A stretch of DNA of 64,000 bases from Psococerastis gibbosa (taxonomy: Eukaryota > Arthropoda > Insecta > Psocodea > Psocidae): contig OZ020490.1 of the NCBI GenBank assembly GCA_963971405.1, positions 18,501,464 through 18,565,463 of the forward strand. Direction: 5' to 3'. The notes beneath the pieces were generated by a model, which made no database searches, was not told where the DNA came from, and was given only the letters and a program-made list of their open reading frames with translations. Positions 11,060 to 22,789 of the stretch are shown one piece after another (position 1 is the stretch's first letter; every line of letters starts with the position of its first letter). Made by a program: the position numbers and the translations under genes.

Positions 11060-14000
11060 TCACACAATGTACAATAGTAGTATTCACTACAATCATAACT
11101 TGGTAACATGATAGAAAACCGACAATTTAATTTTCAAGTTCACCGTAACTAATAATTTCTGAACCTTTGGAAGAAGGTTTAAGGTTTAGTAGGCAGAATG
11201 TTAAAATTAATGGGACCTGCCCAAAACACAATTTCGGAGAGGCCCTACCTCAGTTGGAGCTGAAAATTTATTATTTGAAAACGCTTTTAAATGCCAGCCG
11301 TGAGTAATAAAACCTGCCCTTAGGCAATATATTGCATTTTCAACTGCCGATAATTGCCCTGCTTACGTCATTTTGAAGGCTATTGATTTGTTTGTGCTGC
11401 AAGGCAGCGAAGTTCAATTAATTAAATATTGGAATTATTATAGAAAGTCAATAGTAAATTAATAAATGTTCTGTTATATTCTCCATATTTAAAACAATAT
11501 CCCTCATTATGAGGGTTACAAACACAAAACATGACTTCATAATTTATGTTTTTTTTCTTATTTACACAATAATAACAGAATTCGCATTTGCTAAACAAAG
11601 GGAACTCACTCTTAACTTGAAGTTTTGAGCAAATGCCAAAAATGGTTGTGCCTTATCAGGCTGTTGGTTGCGCCACACCGAACTTAATTCATTTGGAGCA
11701 GGCTAATTTGTAGCCATATAAATCGGCCTGCAGACAATGAAGTGGAGTTACTACTATACCAGTCAGCAGAAGTACAGGAAAGGAGCCTCCCCGAAGATAG
11801 CTTTTTATTCACATGGATAAAAAATCGATCGGGCGTACCCCGGGCAACGCTAAGTGACATCCAGCGGCTAATCTTTTCACCACCAAGAAGAGACCAAGGA
11901 CTTCGACGACCTTTGGTTGCGCACAGACCGTGGCGTTAGGTTGTCAGAAACTGGGAGTCTCTACCTCAGACACGAAAAACTAAACCAAACCAAGGAGCAA
12001 AGTGGGAAAATTGTTGTTCAGAGAAAGAACTAATTTAATTCAAATTCAGATTTTCTTTTATGACGTAGAATGTTTTGATACATAATACCATTAGCTCTTC
12101 GATTTTTTTAATTACTTTCTCGGACACAGCTCAAAAGCAAATACTGTTGGTCATGTTACTCGTACTTCAAAATTTATTTTATTATTAGCTGGAAAAAATA
12201 AGTTAATTAAGCATGCTAATAAACTAAGGTAAGTGAGGATATCAATTAACATAAATAGTCTTCACCAAATTTTCTAATGTACATTTATGCAAAATTTCAC
12301 CTTTTATCAGCGAAAAACCCCAAAGCGTAAATCGGGTGATGAATTTATAGAGAAGCCTGTGTCAATACGAATTGTAATTTTGTCAGCAATAAATGATGCA
12401 CGACAGAAAATGTCGCAAAAAGCTACAGGAAACACGTCATACCGACAGATAATACAAGTTCACAGTGTAAAATGATTAAATTTGTCATGATTGGAGTGGC
12501 TACTGAGCCGTTTCTTTTAATTTTTCCTCGTGCTCTGAGCTTATCAATACCATTAAAATTGTCGAAATGAGAAGGGGGGGGGGGGCTAGAGGAAATTTGT
12601 TTATATCAGAAGCTGTAGTCATACACTGTTGGCCGAAAATCTTGGAACAACCACGTTTATCGCTTTTCAAAAAGAATTATTTCACGTATTTTACTCTACT
12701 TGATATTGTCGCAACGTAGGTAGGCACCACACACTTCCACAAAAAAAAAAACTTTAAATTGGATCAGTGGTTTCGAGAGGATGGGATAAGTTAGGGGCCA
12801 CGGCGCTTATCATAATTATGTCCGATCACTCAACTTTCAGTGTATATAGATTTAAGAGATTCTAGTCCAATAGATTCTAATCAATCAAAAAGGGTTTTCC
12901 ATGAAATTAAGTATTTTACGAAAAAAAATACAGAATGTACGAATTTTTAATGTACCAATTTTTTTCTTAATCCCAGAATTCACGAAAAAAAAAATGTAAG
13001 GAGGCTATGGGCATTAAATAAAGCTGACTCCATAGGTGCATGCCGAATGCCGAAGTATACAAAATCACAGTAATTCCAAGTCTGTTTCTAAAAAAAAAAA
13101 CATTAAAAAAAGTTTAAACTCCAGCAATACGAGAAAAAATGAAGAAAAAAACAAATAACGTGAAAAAATAAAGACTTATGGTAATATCGGTTTGTGCAAT
13201 GCATTGCACATATTATAGTGTATCTTTTTCTTTGCAACACAACCATAACTTATACCAATTAATAAGCTCTTCACGATAATTCATTAACTCGCCTAACATT
13301 TCAATGAATCATCTTTCAATAAGAATCTTGAAAGCCTAATAGTTACAAAAGAAAAAAAAAAGTCAGAGAATCAGCATTTTTTTCTTATAAATACATCACT
13401 GAATATTTTTTTCATTAAATATCGAATTTTCCCTGTCAAAGAAAAATTCAAAGACTACATCAGATTCATTTACGTTCCAATAGAACCTTTGGGCTTTGAA
13501 CAGTGTTGAAAAGGCTAAATTTCAATTTAAAATACCTTGTAAATTGGTTTAAGCAAAAAAAAAAAAATCATGAACTAGTGTTACGAAATATTTTCGATTC
13601 TAAAACTCCATTTAAAATTTAAAATAAAAAGAGATAACAGCGCTCGGAAATCAACCTTTTTTTTTGCGTAATGCATTAGGGAACCAAAAGTCAGCCTCTA
13701 ATCTCTTTAAAATGTTTTATGAAGCTCTTCTACCAATGCCATTAATGCTTCTATAGACTGTGTTGGAATTGACTTACTAAGCCAGTATGTGGTTTGAATA
13801 TATAGTACATGATAATATGCGGTGAAAAATTGAAAAATTGGATAGAGAAGAATATTTATTTATTCTACGTTATTAGCCTAATAGTTCTTTTTATATAGAA
13901 ATGCATGATGGTTATATCTGAATAAAGCTATTTTTGCGGTTTTTCTGCATAAACTTAGGCATTATTTTTGATTCCTCTTTAACTAATAATATACTAATAA

Positions 14001-14268
14001 TAATATTATTGTTAATAACCGGTACGAGTGAACCCGTACATGTTTTCCTATTTATTATAAAATATATTAGGATAGGTACTGTAGTAGTTACTTTGTAAAT
14101 AAAAATGGTAAAATTTAGGTGTAGGTTTATATTTCGAGTTTCCCAATGCCAAAGCATTTAATTAATTGATGGGACGATTCCATAGTCAAGAATGGCAGTT
14201 AACAGCATACCGGTACCCTGTTACTGTTTTGTGTCATTTTATACCTACCTACTACGTAATCAACTAAT
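11060..14268. other. No recognisable gene
   Basis: Mostly AT-rich with many poly(A)/poly(T) runs between 12700 and 13600. A GC-richer patch at 11640-11945 holds a 65-codon frame without known motif. The 62-codon frame at 12287 is also unrecognised. Confidence 0.4.
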
Positions 14269-14448
14269 CATGGCCGTGCCCAGGGGGGTGGTCCATGGGG
14301 TCCGGACCCCCCCCCCCCCCCAATTAAATTTTTGTTTGTAAACCTGTATGGTTTGAAGAATTTATCCATTAGTTCATTAATTAATAAATAACGTAAAACA
14401 CTTTTTTTGGACCCCCCCTCCCGAAATCAAAACCTGGGCACGGCCTTG
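14269..14448. mobile_element. Related hAT-like MITE (CATGGCCGTGCCCAGG ends)
   Basis: The ends CATGGCCGTGCCCAGG and CTGGGCACGGCCTTG are inverted copies with C runs inside. The flanking eight bases agree at only five positions, so the target duplication is eroded or absent. Confidence 0.65.
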
Positions 14449-14879
14449 TACGTAATGACTTCTCCATTATAGCCACGTATAAATTCAAAAAGAACTGCAC
14501 CAAAATTATGAAAATCGTTACCACTAAACATCCAGCAATGTGATCCTGAAGATTAAACTCGGTGAGCAAACACTTAAAAGCTTTAACCTGAAATTATACG
14601 CGTTCCGCGAAATACCCTTAAACGCTGTCTTCGAATTAAACATAGCTGATTACCTCCCAAGCGGTTTCGAATTTGCAAGGTACGGTATCTCATAGTTTTA
14701 CACGGCTAATTTGCATTTGACTCCCTTCATTAAACAACAAATAGGGGTGTACACATTCAACAATGGGGGTTAGAGGTACTAAGAAGTTAACGCTGATGTT
14801 AGTGTATAAGCATAAAAATCTATACTAATTTAGCACGGCGTAAGAATTTTTATTTCTTTTTTAATTCTAATGTAGCCAC

Positions 14880-15055
14880 TTCTGTGGCAACGTGGTAGCG
14901 TGCTTGTACTTGTACTAGTCTCTACACATCTTGCGGTCGGAGACGTGTTGTAACTCGACACAAGTACCTAACAGGTGACTTAGTGAGGATATTGAAGAGT
15001 TTAATCGGATACATTCATTAAATTGTTTGTACGCGATTAAACCTTTTATAAAAGA
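14880..15055 (+). repeat. Dispersed SINE-like repeat (GGTAGCGTGCTTGTACTTG)
   Basis: GTGGTAGCGTGCTTGTACTTG, a CAAGTACCTAACAGGTGACTT block and TTCATTAAATTGTTTGTACG. Copies or pieces are at 43850-44000 (inverted), 59705-59820, 56735-56810 (inverted), 11020-11060 and 9670-9715. The head is vaguely tRNA-like but has no convincing B box, so the class is open. Confidence 0.5.
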
Positions 15056-15349
15056 AAAAAAAGAAGCATTAATCTTTTTCTTTTTGTTTCCTTCTTAAGA
15101 CACTAGTGGTGAATTGTGATATGTGACAAAAAATAAATAAAAAATCACTCAACACATAAACATTTGAACCAACGCAAATGAATGGCTCACCAGAGAGATT
15201 ACTCTTTTAACAATGTGGCAAAATCAATCCTAACGCTTAGAAACAAAGAAGAAGACATTCAATAGTTGTCACGTTGGGCCCAAAAAAGACTGAAAAATCC
15301 GACCAAGTCTAGCAATATATGTATATGTATATACAGTATGACTGACTTA

Positions 15350-16015
15350 AGTTGGCGCTGTCAGCCCTGGGGGACTTTTGGCCGCATTCACAACACCACG
15401 TCACCGGATCCTGTCCTTCGCCAGATCACACCAATTATCGGCCCGAAGGCCAACTTCCTGCATATCTTCGTTTAGCTGGTCGCCATAGCGTCGTCTCGGA
15501 CGCCCCAAAGGTCTTCTTCTGTTGGGAAATGCCATCCATACTGCTTGTGCTGTTCTATCCGCTGGCATACGGACGACGTGTTCCATCCACTGGAGCCTTC
15601 TGCTTCGTAGTATTTGTGTGACGTCTGGCGAGCCGAAGAGTTGGTGGATTTCTTCGTTCGTTCGGATTCTCCAACTGTTGTTTTCAAAAACTCTTCCGAA
15701 TATTCTCCGTAACATCTTGTTCTCGAAAACAGCCAACGCTCTTGATTCTTTCTTTGTTAGGGCCCATGCTTCACCACCATATATAAGGACAGGTAGGATT
15801 AGCGTCTTGTAAAGCCTGATCTTTGTTGTCCATGATAGAATCCTAGTCGAGAATAGTGCTCTTGTTTGGAAGAAAGCTACATTGGCTGATTTAATTCTGT
15901 TAAGAACGTCTTGACTGATCTTGTTGTCGGACGTGATGATGGACCCAAGGTATTTGAAATCTTGCACTCTTTCAAAGCGACCTGTGCAGGTGTATCTTGG
16001 TCTCTTCCCACTAAT
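15350..16015 (-). mobile_element. LINE C-terminal fragment, 188 codons open
   Basis: Minus-strand ORF with FKYLGSIITSDNKISQDVLNR, LYKTLILPVLIYGGEAWAL, VFENKMLRRIFG, QWMEHVVRM and RRRPLGRPRRRYGDQLNED. These are the conserved post-RT motifs of endonuclease-reverse transcriptase LINEs. The RT active site and everything before it is missing. The frame is unbroken, so the fragment is not very old. Confidence 0.88.
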
Positions 16016-16892
16016 AGGTACAGTATTGGTTAGTTACAGTATATATATATGAAAAACAACTAATCTCTGTTGTCCTAAATTCAGATTCAAATCGTTAACA
16101 TCAACATTCCTAATATTTCTTCGAACCAATTAATATTGGGTCGAATCAATATTTGAGTGTGTAATCAGGGCTATTTCTTAAAAAAAACTGTTATATTATC
16201 CTGGGACCTCAAAACGTGTAGGCCTAAATATAATTTCTACCAACACAAAACTTTCGTCATACGAACCTAACAACGTATATCAAAGCAAAAATCTACTACT
16301 GGTCACAGTGATACAGTCCATAAACTTGAACAGAGTAACATATGCCGGATCAATAGGGTGGTAATATTACATCAAGGCGATTAAATGTATATACTGTACA
16401 AGATAGAAGGCCAATAATCTAGCTCAGCAGCCAGTAAATCGTCTGTTCTGAACTACTAGATTTATCATTACAGGAGCATCGCCGGTCTCGGTCACACATT
16501 ATATCATACCATTTACATTTGATCCCAAAGACATTAGATGCATGTATGCAGAGTTTAATTACGGAATTTAATGTAACCTAATTAATTCCATTTACAGTAT
16601 TGTCTCCAAGAGGATCACTTAAATTACATGTATTACAATATTGCACGTGTATATACTGTATGTGTATGGTACAATAAGAGAAAATTTAACAATTAGAACA
16701 GCAGTTTCTAATGAATATTACTATTAAGTAACTTATCCTTAGTTTGTTATGGATAAAATGTAATAATTATAATTATTAGATTGTAGCATAGACTATTTCA
16801 TTTTTGTTACATTTTATTTTGCGATTCTCCCAGTCTAGTTGATGTAGTACATAAATCAGTGGTAATGACGGCCATATACAGAGCCGGATTAA

Positions 16893-17162
16893 GGCCCGTT
16901 TCACACTGTAAAACATTTTATAAAAGTTATTGGACAAAGATCTTTGATAGTGTAATGGGTCATATTTTATAAAACATTTTTTTTATACAATTTCTTTTAT
17001 AACATGTAATAGGTTGGCATTACATTTTATAAAAGAATTTGGAGAAGATTCCAAAATGGCGAAGTTCAGTTGGACTGTTGAAACTTTCTTTTATAAAAGA
17101 CCCATTCTTCAAATATTTTATAAAATATCTTTTATAAAATGTTTTACAGTGTAATACGGGCC
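16893..17162. mobile_element. PIF/Harbinger-like MITE next to the Gypsy element
   Basis: The inverted ends GGCCCGTTTCACACTGTAAA and (inverted) GGCCCGTATTACACTGTAAA extend to over 30 bp of match. TAA at 16890-16892 and 17163-17165 is the likely target duplication. Internal tracts of TTTTATAAAA recur. No coding sequence. Confidence 0.75.
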
Positions 17163-17191
17163 TAAGACATCGGCAGATGTAGGCTATAGTT

Positions 17192-17311
17192 TGTTTTAAA
17201 TAACTTATACTTGAACTTTAAACGATGCTTTATTATTCCCATCCTCCATTATTGACTGTCTCCTGCCACGTTCTCCAGGCACGACATTTTATCAAAACAA
17301 ACATCACAACA
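17192..17311 (-). repeat. 3' LTR of the Gypsy element
   Basis: 120 bp, starting TGTTTTAAAT and ending CATCACAACA on the plus strand. The minus-strand reading contains GGGAATAATAAAGC, which includes a possible polyadenylation signal. Identical to the 5' LTR. Confidence 0.95.
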
Positions 17312-17320
17312 TCTTCCTTT
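17312..17320 (-). other. Polypurine tract of the Gypsy element
   Basis: Minus-strand AAAGGAAGA abuts the 3' LTR, in the position expected for plus-strand DNA priming. It sits between the Gag-Pol stop and the LTR. Confidence 0.7.
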
Positions 17321-17327
17321 CTTAAAA

Positions 17328-20300
17328 CTAATACTCGGAGAAGGTAAACCTTCGAGGCGCATTCCGCACTCTTAAGGGACGACCTTCTCCGATCTCAGGA
17401 GCAGCTGGAGACTCAGTAACAGTAACATTATTATCATTAGAATTAACGACCGGCATTTTTTCAACTTCAATGATCTCATTATCAGAATATACATTTTCTT
17501 GGTTTCTGTTATTGGTCTGTATTATATGCTGCCTATTTCTTCTATACTGTCCTCCACCTTCCCCTTGAACAATATACGAACGAGGTTCAGAACATTTTTT
17601 TATAACTCTACCAGGTAAAAATACACCATCAGGAAATTTTTTAAACATAATGCTGTCTCCTACATTAAGATCTGGCAATAATTTTGAATTTTTATCATAG
17701 TAATTCTTTGTTTTCATACGCTTCAGTAGTGTATTCTTTTTATGTTTTTCGAGATCAACTACCTTTTGCATTAACATTTCCTTAGTTTTCGGTATCAATG
17801 TACGTAGCTGCCGTGACATTAACAGTTGCGATGGGGAATCAATCATACCTTTAGGGGTTGTCCGATATTGCAACAAAGCCATATATGGATCATCACCAGA
17901 AGCTTCACACTTAGCCAGCATTTTTTTTACAATTCCTACTGATTTTTCGACTAATCCGTCACTTTGCGGATATTTTGGGCTCGATTTAGATAATTTGATT
18001 CCCCATGCATCTGCGAACATTTGAAATTCATGGGAATCAAAAGGAGGTCCACCATCAGACATTATTTCTAGTGGAATGCCAAAACGCGCAAACATAGACT
18101 TAAGCTGATGAATAACTGGTTTAGCTTTAGTTGAGTTCATAAGAGCTATTTCTATAAATTGTGAAAAATAATCCACAACCACTAAATAAACTTGGTTTTT
18201 AAATTCAAAAAAATCCATGCCAACCTTCTCCCACGGATATTCGGCAATTTCATGTTGAAGTAATGGCTCTCTTTTTTGTTTCTTTCGGTAAGTATTACAT
18301 GCAATGCAATCGGCTATGAAAGCTTTCAGATCAGCCGTTATATTCGGCCAAAATACAATTCCTCGAATTTGATCTAGGCACCTAGTAAGTCCTTGATGCC
18401 CACTGTGAATATTCTTTATAAAACTGTTACGCAATGCTTGTGGAACAACCAATGCCGTTCCCTTAAACAATATGCCGTCAATTACGTGCATCTCATCTTG
18501 CATATTAAAATAAATTTTCGCCGTGGATTCACAATCGTATTTAGACTTGGGCCACCCAGATTTACAATAATTTTGAACCTGTTGAATAGCCTCATCATGT
18601 AAACTTGCATCTCGAATCTCATTTACTTTATTTTCTGTAACAGACAAATTCGTTTTAAACATGTGAACTTGTACTTCTAAATCTTTAGAAATTTCAGATA
18701 TGACTTTATCTTGTTTAACAGCATTACGCGAAAGCATATCAGAAATGTACATTTCTTTACCAGGAACATACAACAATTCAAACTCATAAGCCAGTAACTT
18801 AAGCAACATACGTTGTAAACGGGCTGGTACCTTGTCAAGTGATTTTTTTACTATAGTAACAAGCGGTTTATGATCAGTGTGGCAAATAATTTTGCGTCCA
18901 TATGTGTACTGATGGAATCTAGTACAACCAAAAACTACCGCCAATAACTCTTTTTCAATCTGGCTGTACGCAATTTGAGTTGGGGTTAATGTGGTTGACG
19001 CATAGGCTATTGGATTTTTCCCATGCATTATGCATGCCCCCATCGCATCTTTTGAACTATCTACAGACAAAATTAGCGGCTTATTACTATCAAAATAAGT
19101 TAATACAGGTGAAGTCGTTACTTCTTTTTTTAAATTTTCAAATTCCATTTGATGTTTTTCTAGCCATTCCCATTCCACATTCTTTGATAGCAGTTGCCTC
19201 AAAGCACTAGTTTTCTGTGACAAATTTTCAATGTAACTTCCTAAAAAATTTACTGTGCCTAAAAAACTTTGTACCTGTTGCACATTTTTAGGAACTGGAA
19301 TTTCTAAAATAGCTTTTACAGCTTCTGGATCGCATTTCATTCCTTTTTCTGAAAAAATGTGCCCTATGTACTTCACTGAGGTTAGTCCAATTTGACATTT
19401 ATCTTTATTAAATTTTAGCCCTATTTCTTTAGCTCTTTGTAAAACTTTTTGGAGCGTTTTATCATGACTTTCGTAATCACCAAAAATTAAAAAATCGTCT
19501 TGATAAATAAGAAGACCATCAATGTCACCAAAATGATACAACATTTCAGCTTGAAAAATTTCACTACTAGCACTTATACCAAAAGGTAACCGCAAAAAAC
19601 GCCACCGCCCACTTGGTGAGTTGAACGTACATAGTTTTGAGCTCTCGTCGTCTAATCTCATCATCCAATAACCATTTTTTGCATCCAACACTGAAAACTT
19701 AGATGAACCATTTAATTTTGCTTTAATTTCATCTATGTTAGGCGTAGAACAGTGAGCCCTTTTAATTGCCCTGTTAAGATTTCTAGGATCCAGACAGATA
19801 CGAATTGAATTATTTGGCTTTTTTACAACGGTAATGGAGCTAACCCAATCACTAGGTGCAAATACTTTTTCAATCACACCCAAGTGCTCCATCCGCTTCA
19901 ACTCCTTTTTTACCAAATCTATTAAACTAAATGGTATTTTTCTGTTAGGTTCCACAACCGGTTTAACATTCGGGTCAGTTTCCAGGTGAACTTCTCTAGG
20001 CAAACATCCGAGACCTTCAAATACTTCCGCATAATTTTTAAAATTTACAATATTTTCTAAATTGTTATTAATTACGTTTCCAGACCCAACCTGGCAAATT
20101 TTTTTTACCAAATTTAATCTACTACAGGTAGTCAAACCTAAGATTGTGGTGCATGGTATGTCTGCTACCAGGAATTTGAAAGTATGCAATTTATTATTTA
20201 TGCGGCCTTTAACAAACCCACATCCAATAACTTTAACACGTTCACCACTTACAGTGGTAATTTTCATTGAGACATTTTTTAGGTCTTTATTCTTAAACCC

Positions 20301-21326
20301 TAATCTCTTCCATGTACTTAATGACATCAAGTCTACAAAAGCCCCTGTGTCTAATTGGCATTTAATTTTTTGACTACGAATATGCACGTTGACATACCAT
20401 CCACCAGAACCATTTACATTAGGCCTACTAACATTTCCGATGAAGAAAACATCATTTTCGCCTTCATCATTAGTTTCTAATTCATCACGGATTGCCTTGA
20501 CTTGAGGGCGGGTTCGGGTTCGACACATTACTGCAAAATGGTGTAGCAATGAGCATTTCATGCAAGTTTGGCCAATAGCTGGACATTTGCCCTTGTCTTC
20601 ATGCTTCTTTCCACAACGTTTGCACACTTGCTTGTTATCATCTTGTTTCCAATTAGGCCTATACGAGGTAGAAGGTGCAGCGTTTCGCCTTTTGCCTACA
20701 CTTCCCACGAATTCACTCAAAGAACTGTCCCTCAATAAAGAACTTGACTCAATTTTACATCTATCCATTGAACGAGCTAATTCAACAGCTTTTTGTAGCG
20801 TCGTGGGATTATCAAACAGTAATTTTTCTCTAATATTGTTAAATTCTGAACGCAAACCACAAATGAACACATCCTTTGTGATGGAGTCCGCCAGTTTTTG
20901 CAAATCACAGAAACTTGCAAGATTTTGCAGTTTAGTAGCGTACTCTTCAATTGTTTCACCACTTTCTTGTTTGCGAGTAAAAAATCGAAATCTTTCCATT
21001 GAAGTGTTTTTTAGTGGATTGAAATATGTATCAAACCGTTTTTTCAAATCCTCAAATTTAACAGTGTCCAAATCAACACCAAATGATGTGAATATTTCTA
21101 GAGACTCTGGACCCATATGGTGCAACAATAGGGCTACTCGTCTTGAGTCTGATTCATTCTCTAAATTCGAGGCTCTTAAATAGATGGTGAACTCAGTTAT
21201 CCATCGATTCCATTCATTACAGAGATTGCTTGCACGCGTATTCATGTGCCTGTGGCTAACACTGTGTTTGGTTACTGTTGGGGCGGTTGGGACCACTCCC
21301 GTTTTATCTTCATCTGAATTAGGCAT
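17328..21326 (-). CDS. Gag-Pol polyprotein of the Gypsy retrotransposon (1,332 aa)
   Basis: A single uninterrupted ORF ending in TAG, 16 bp before the 3' LTR. Order by residue: Gag domain about 30-200; two zinc knuckles of the form C-x2-C-x3-H-x5-C at about 235-268; aspartic protease with DTG at 326-328; reverse transcriptase about 470-660 with LPFG and the active site YQDD at 608-611; RNase H about 740-870 with D755, E791 and D818 as likely acidic residues; integrase with an H-x2-H...C-x2-C zinc site (H974, H977, C1007, C1010) and a DD35E triad D1038, D1091, E1127. All catalytic motifs look intact. It makes the capsid and the enzymes that copy the element's RNA and insert the cDNA. Confidence 0.96.
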   Translation of the reverse strand: MPNSDEDKTGVVPTAPTVTKHSVSHRHMNTRASNLCNEWNRWITEFTIYLRASNLENESDSRRVALLLHHMGPESLEIFTSFGVDLDTVKFEDLKKRFDTYFNPLKNTSMERFRFFTRKQESGETIEEYATKLQNLASFCDLQKLADSITKDVFICGLRSEFNNIREKLLFDNPTTLQKAVELARSMDRCKIESSSLLRDSSLSEFVGSVGKRRNAAPSTSYRPNWKQDDNKQVCKRCGKKHEDKGKCPAIGQTCMKCSLLHHFAVMCRTRTRPQVKAIRDELETNDEGENDVFFIGNVSRPNVNGSGGWYVNVHIRSQKIKCQLDTGAFVDLMSLSTWKRLGFKNKDLKNVSMKITTVSGERVKVIGCGFVKGRINNKLHTFKFLVADIPCTTILGLTTCSRLNLVKKICQVGSGNVINNNLENIVNFKNYAEVFEGLGCLPREVHLETDPNVKPVVEPNRKIPFSLIDLVKKELKRMEHLGVIEKVFAPSDWVSSITVVKKPNNSIRICLDPRNLNRAIKRAHCSTPNIDEIKAKLNGSSKFSVLDAKNGYWMMRLDDESSKLCTFNSPSGRWRFLRLPFGISASSEIFQAEMLYHFGDIDGLLIYQDDFLIFGDYESHDKTLQKVLQRAKEIGLKFNKDKCQIGLTSVKYIGHIFSEKGMKCDPEAVKAILEIPVPKNVQQVQSFLGTVNFLGSYIENLSQKTSALRQLLSKNVEWEWLEKHQMEFENLKKEVTTSPVLTYFDSNKPLILSVDSSKDAMGACIMHGKNPIAYASTTLTPTQIAYSQIEKELLAVVFGCTRFHQYTYGRKIICHTDHKPLVTIVKKSLDKVPARLQRMLLKLLAYEFELLYVPGKEMYISDMLSRNAVKQDKVISEISKDLEVQVHMFKTNLSVTENKVNEIRDASLHDEAIQQVQNYCKSGWPKSKYDCESTAKIYFNMQDEMHVIDGILFKGTALVVPQALRNSFIKNIHSGHQGLTRCLDQIRGIVFWPNITADLKAFIADCIACNTYRKKQKREPLLQHEIAEYPWEKVGMDFFEFKNQVYLVVVDYFSQFIEIALMNSTKAKPVIHQLKSMFARFGIPLEIMSDGGPPFDSHEFQMFADAWGIKLSKSSPKYPQSDGLVEKSVGIVKKMLAKCEASGDDPYMALLQYRTTPKGMIDSPSQLLMSRQLRTLIPKTKEMLMQKVVDLEKHKKNTLLKRMKTKNYYDKNSKLLPDLNVGDSIMFKKFPDGVFLPGRVIKKCSEPRSYIVQGEGGGQYRRNRQHIIQTNNRNQENVYSDNEIIEVEKMPVVNSNDNNVTVTESPAAPEIGEGRPLRVRNAPRRFTFSEY

Positions 21327-21369
21327 ATTAAAGAATACAAATTAACCAACTTTTTTACAAATAAATCAA

Positions 21370-21380
21370 TTCTGACACCA
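21370..21380 (-). other. Primer-binding site of the Gypsy element
   Basis: Minus-strand TGGTGTCAGAA directly follows the 5' LTR. It is complementary to a tRNA 3' end reading TTCTGACACCA, which I recall as a tRNA-Leu type; the tRNA identity should be checked. Confidence 0.75.
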
Positions 21381-21500
21381 TGTTTTAAATAACTTATACT
21401 TGAACTTTAAACGATGCTTTATTATTCCCATCCTCCATTATTGACTGTCTCCTGCCACGTTCTCCAGGCACGACATTTTATCAAAACAAACATCACAACA
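21381..21500 (-). repeat. 5' LTR of the Gypsy element
   Basis: 120 bp and identical to the LTR at 17192-17311. It is very short for an LTR, so promoter, start site and poly(A) signal must be packed into it. Its outer edge is followed by the target duplication TAGTT. Confidence 0.95.
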
Positions 21501-21759
21501 TAGTTCATTTGCCGTCCCTTTAAATGGGTCCCAAAATAAATTCTAAGTCAAATTTATGAGGCTTAGAAGAAAAAAATACTATCCTATCCTATCAAGCAAC
21601 TACGTAGATATATTTAATTTGAAAGATAATACAATCGGTATTACAAAAAAAGGAGTCTTTCAGCAAATTCTGTCGCCCTTAGAATTTGCCGCCCTAGGCT
21701 GCAGCCTATATAGCGTAACTGGTAATCCGGGCCTGGTCACGTGCCATATATCAAATTTC

Positions 21760-22430
21760 AGATGAGTATTTCTTCATTTTTAATAGCTCAACTAACAATA
21801 TCTCGGTGAAACTGGATTTTATATTTTAACAAAGCGATAATGGTGGTTTCTTCTTCTTCATCTTCCCCCTTAGTGCCGCGTGCGCACCGTGGGGGGGGGG
21901 GGGTCGCCTCGTTGGTGGTTTTTTATTAAATCTAAATATTTACTCTATCGAACATTGCACAAGTCATTGCTTTATTGAAGCCAAAATCCGTACCCGCACG
22001 ATTGAGGCTGGACCTCTCCAAATATACGCGTAGCACAACATAAAACTGCCATACAATAGAGACTAGGGGGAATCCCAAGGATTTTATTTGGCACGACCGA
22101 ATTTTTCGAGATTGAATATACAAGTATCCAAAAAAGGGCTCTTGACTGAAAATCCTCGCACAAAAGAAAAAATAGCAAAGCCCAGATCGATCTACCAGGG
22201 ATTTGGCAAGACATGGATTATGTTCTTTTTCAATTTATTTAATAGTCTTGTATTGGAGATAAATCTGTATTATAGATAAACTGTACCGTGGCTTCGTTGA
22301 TAAGGATAGAGGTAACTGTGTCCTTATAAACGAAATGTCCAAATAAATGAAGTACAGTAGCTATTGCCAAGAGTAGGAAAGCTAACATACAGTAGGTTGT
22401 CATTATTGCAATTCCTATTTAACTAGTAGT
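21760..22430. other. No recognisable gene
   Basis: Contains TTCTTCTTCTTC and a 12-base G run near 21890, like LINE tail plus MITE debris. No coding signal. Confidence 0.35.
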
Positions 22431-22431
22431 A

Positions 22432-22600
22432 GCATAAGGAAAGCTTTGCGATGGTTAAAATATTCGATTCCAAGTTTGTCTGTCTGTCTGACTCGTCGAT
22501 TTGTGCGCGAACTACTCGGCGGATTCTTACGAAATTTGGCATATAGGTTGACAAATATCATACCTCAGTAATTTTATTAACAGTTGCTCGAATTCCATAT
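22432..22600 (+). mobile_element. Helentron-like element, 5' fragment
   Basis: AAGGAAAGCTTTGCGATGGT, a GTCTGTCTGTCTG array and GAACTACTCGGCGGATT match the first ~200 bp of copy A. The rest of the element is absent, and the very first hairpin arm is lost. Confidence 0.65.
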
Positions 22601-22789
22601 CTCGCACTTTTTTTGAGTGTTAAGATCGAAGATGTCCCCAGGGCAGCAACCCTCTTTCACAACATCTCACATACAATTATTCCCATTTAATTCAAAATTA
22701 ATACGGGTAGTTTTAAAATTTTATTATTAGAGACTACTCAAATAACCAACTTAATTTGGCCATGTAAGAGCAAAGTTGTAAAAATAATC

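Larger units (their letters stand above)
17192..21500 (-). mobile_element. Complete Ty3/Gypsy LTR retrotransposon, probably Mag-like lineage
   Basis: The element is 4,309 bp with two 120-bp LTRs that I find identical base for base, each TG...CA. It is flanked by the 5-bp target duplication TAGTT (17187-17191 and 21501-21505). A primer-binding site, a polypurine tract and one open Gag-Pol frame are all present on the minus strand. Short LTRs and a single Gag-Pol ORF recall Mag-type Gypsy elements, though that lineage call is inference. Nothing resembling an envelope gene follows pol. Identical LTRs imply a recent insertion. Confidence 0.95.
16879..21742. mobile_element. Older host repeat carrying the MITE and the Gypsy element
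   Basis: CAGAGCCGGATTAAG on the left and an inverted CAGGCCCGGATTAC on the right resemble each other as hAT-like ends. GCCATATA occurs at 16871-16878 and 21743-21750 and could be an 8-bp target duplication, although the right inverted repeat stops a few bases short of it. Removing the Harbinger-like MITE and the Gypsy element leaves roughly 280 bp. Confidence 0.4.

Noticed and set aside
20560-21183. 207-codon plus-strand open frame
   Set aside because: It lies antisense to the Gag part of the Gypsy Gag-Pol ORF and shows no domain. It is a shadow.
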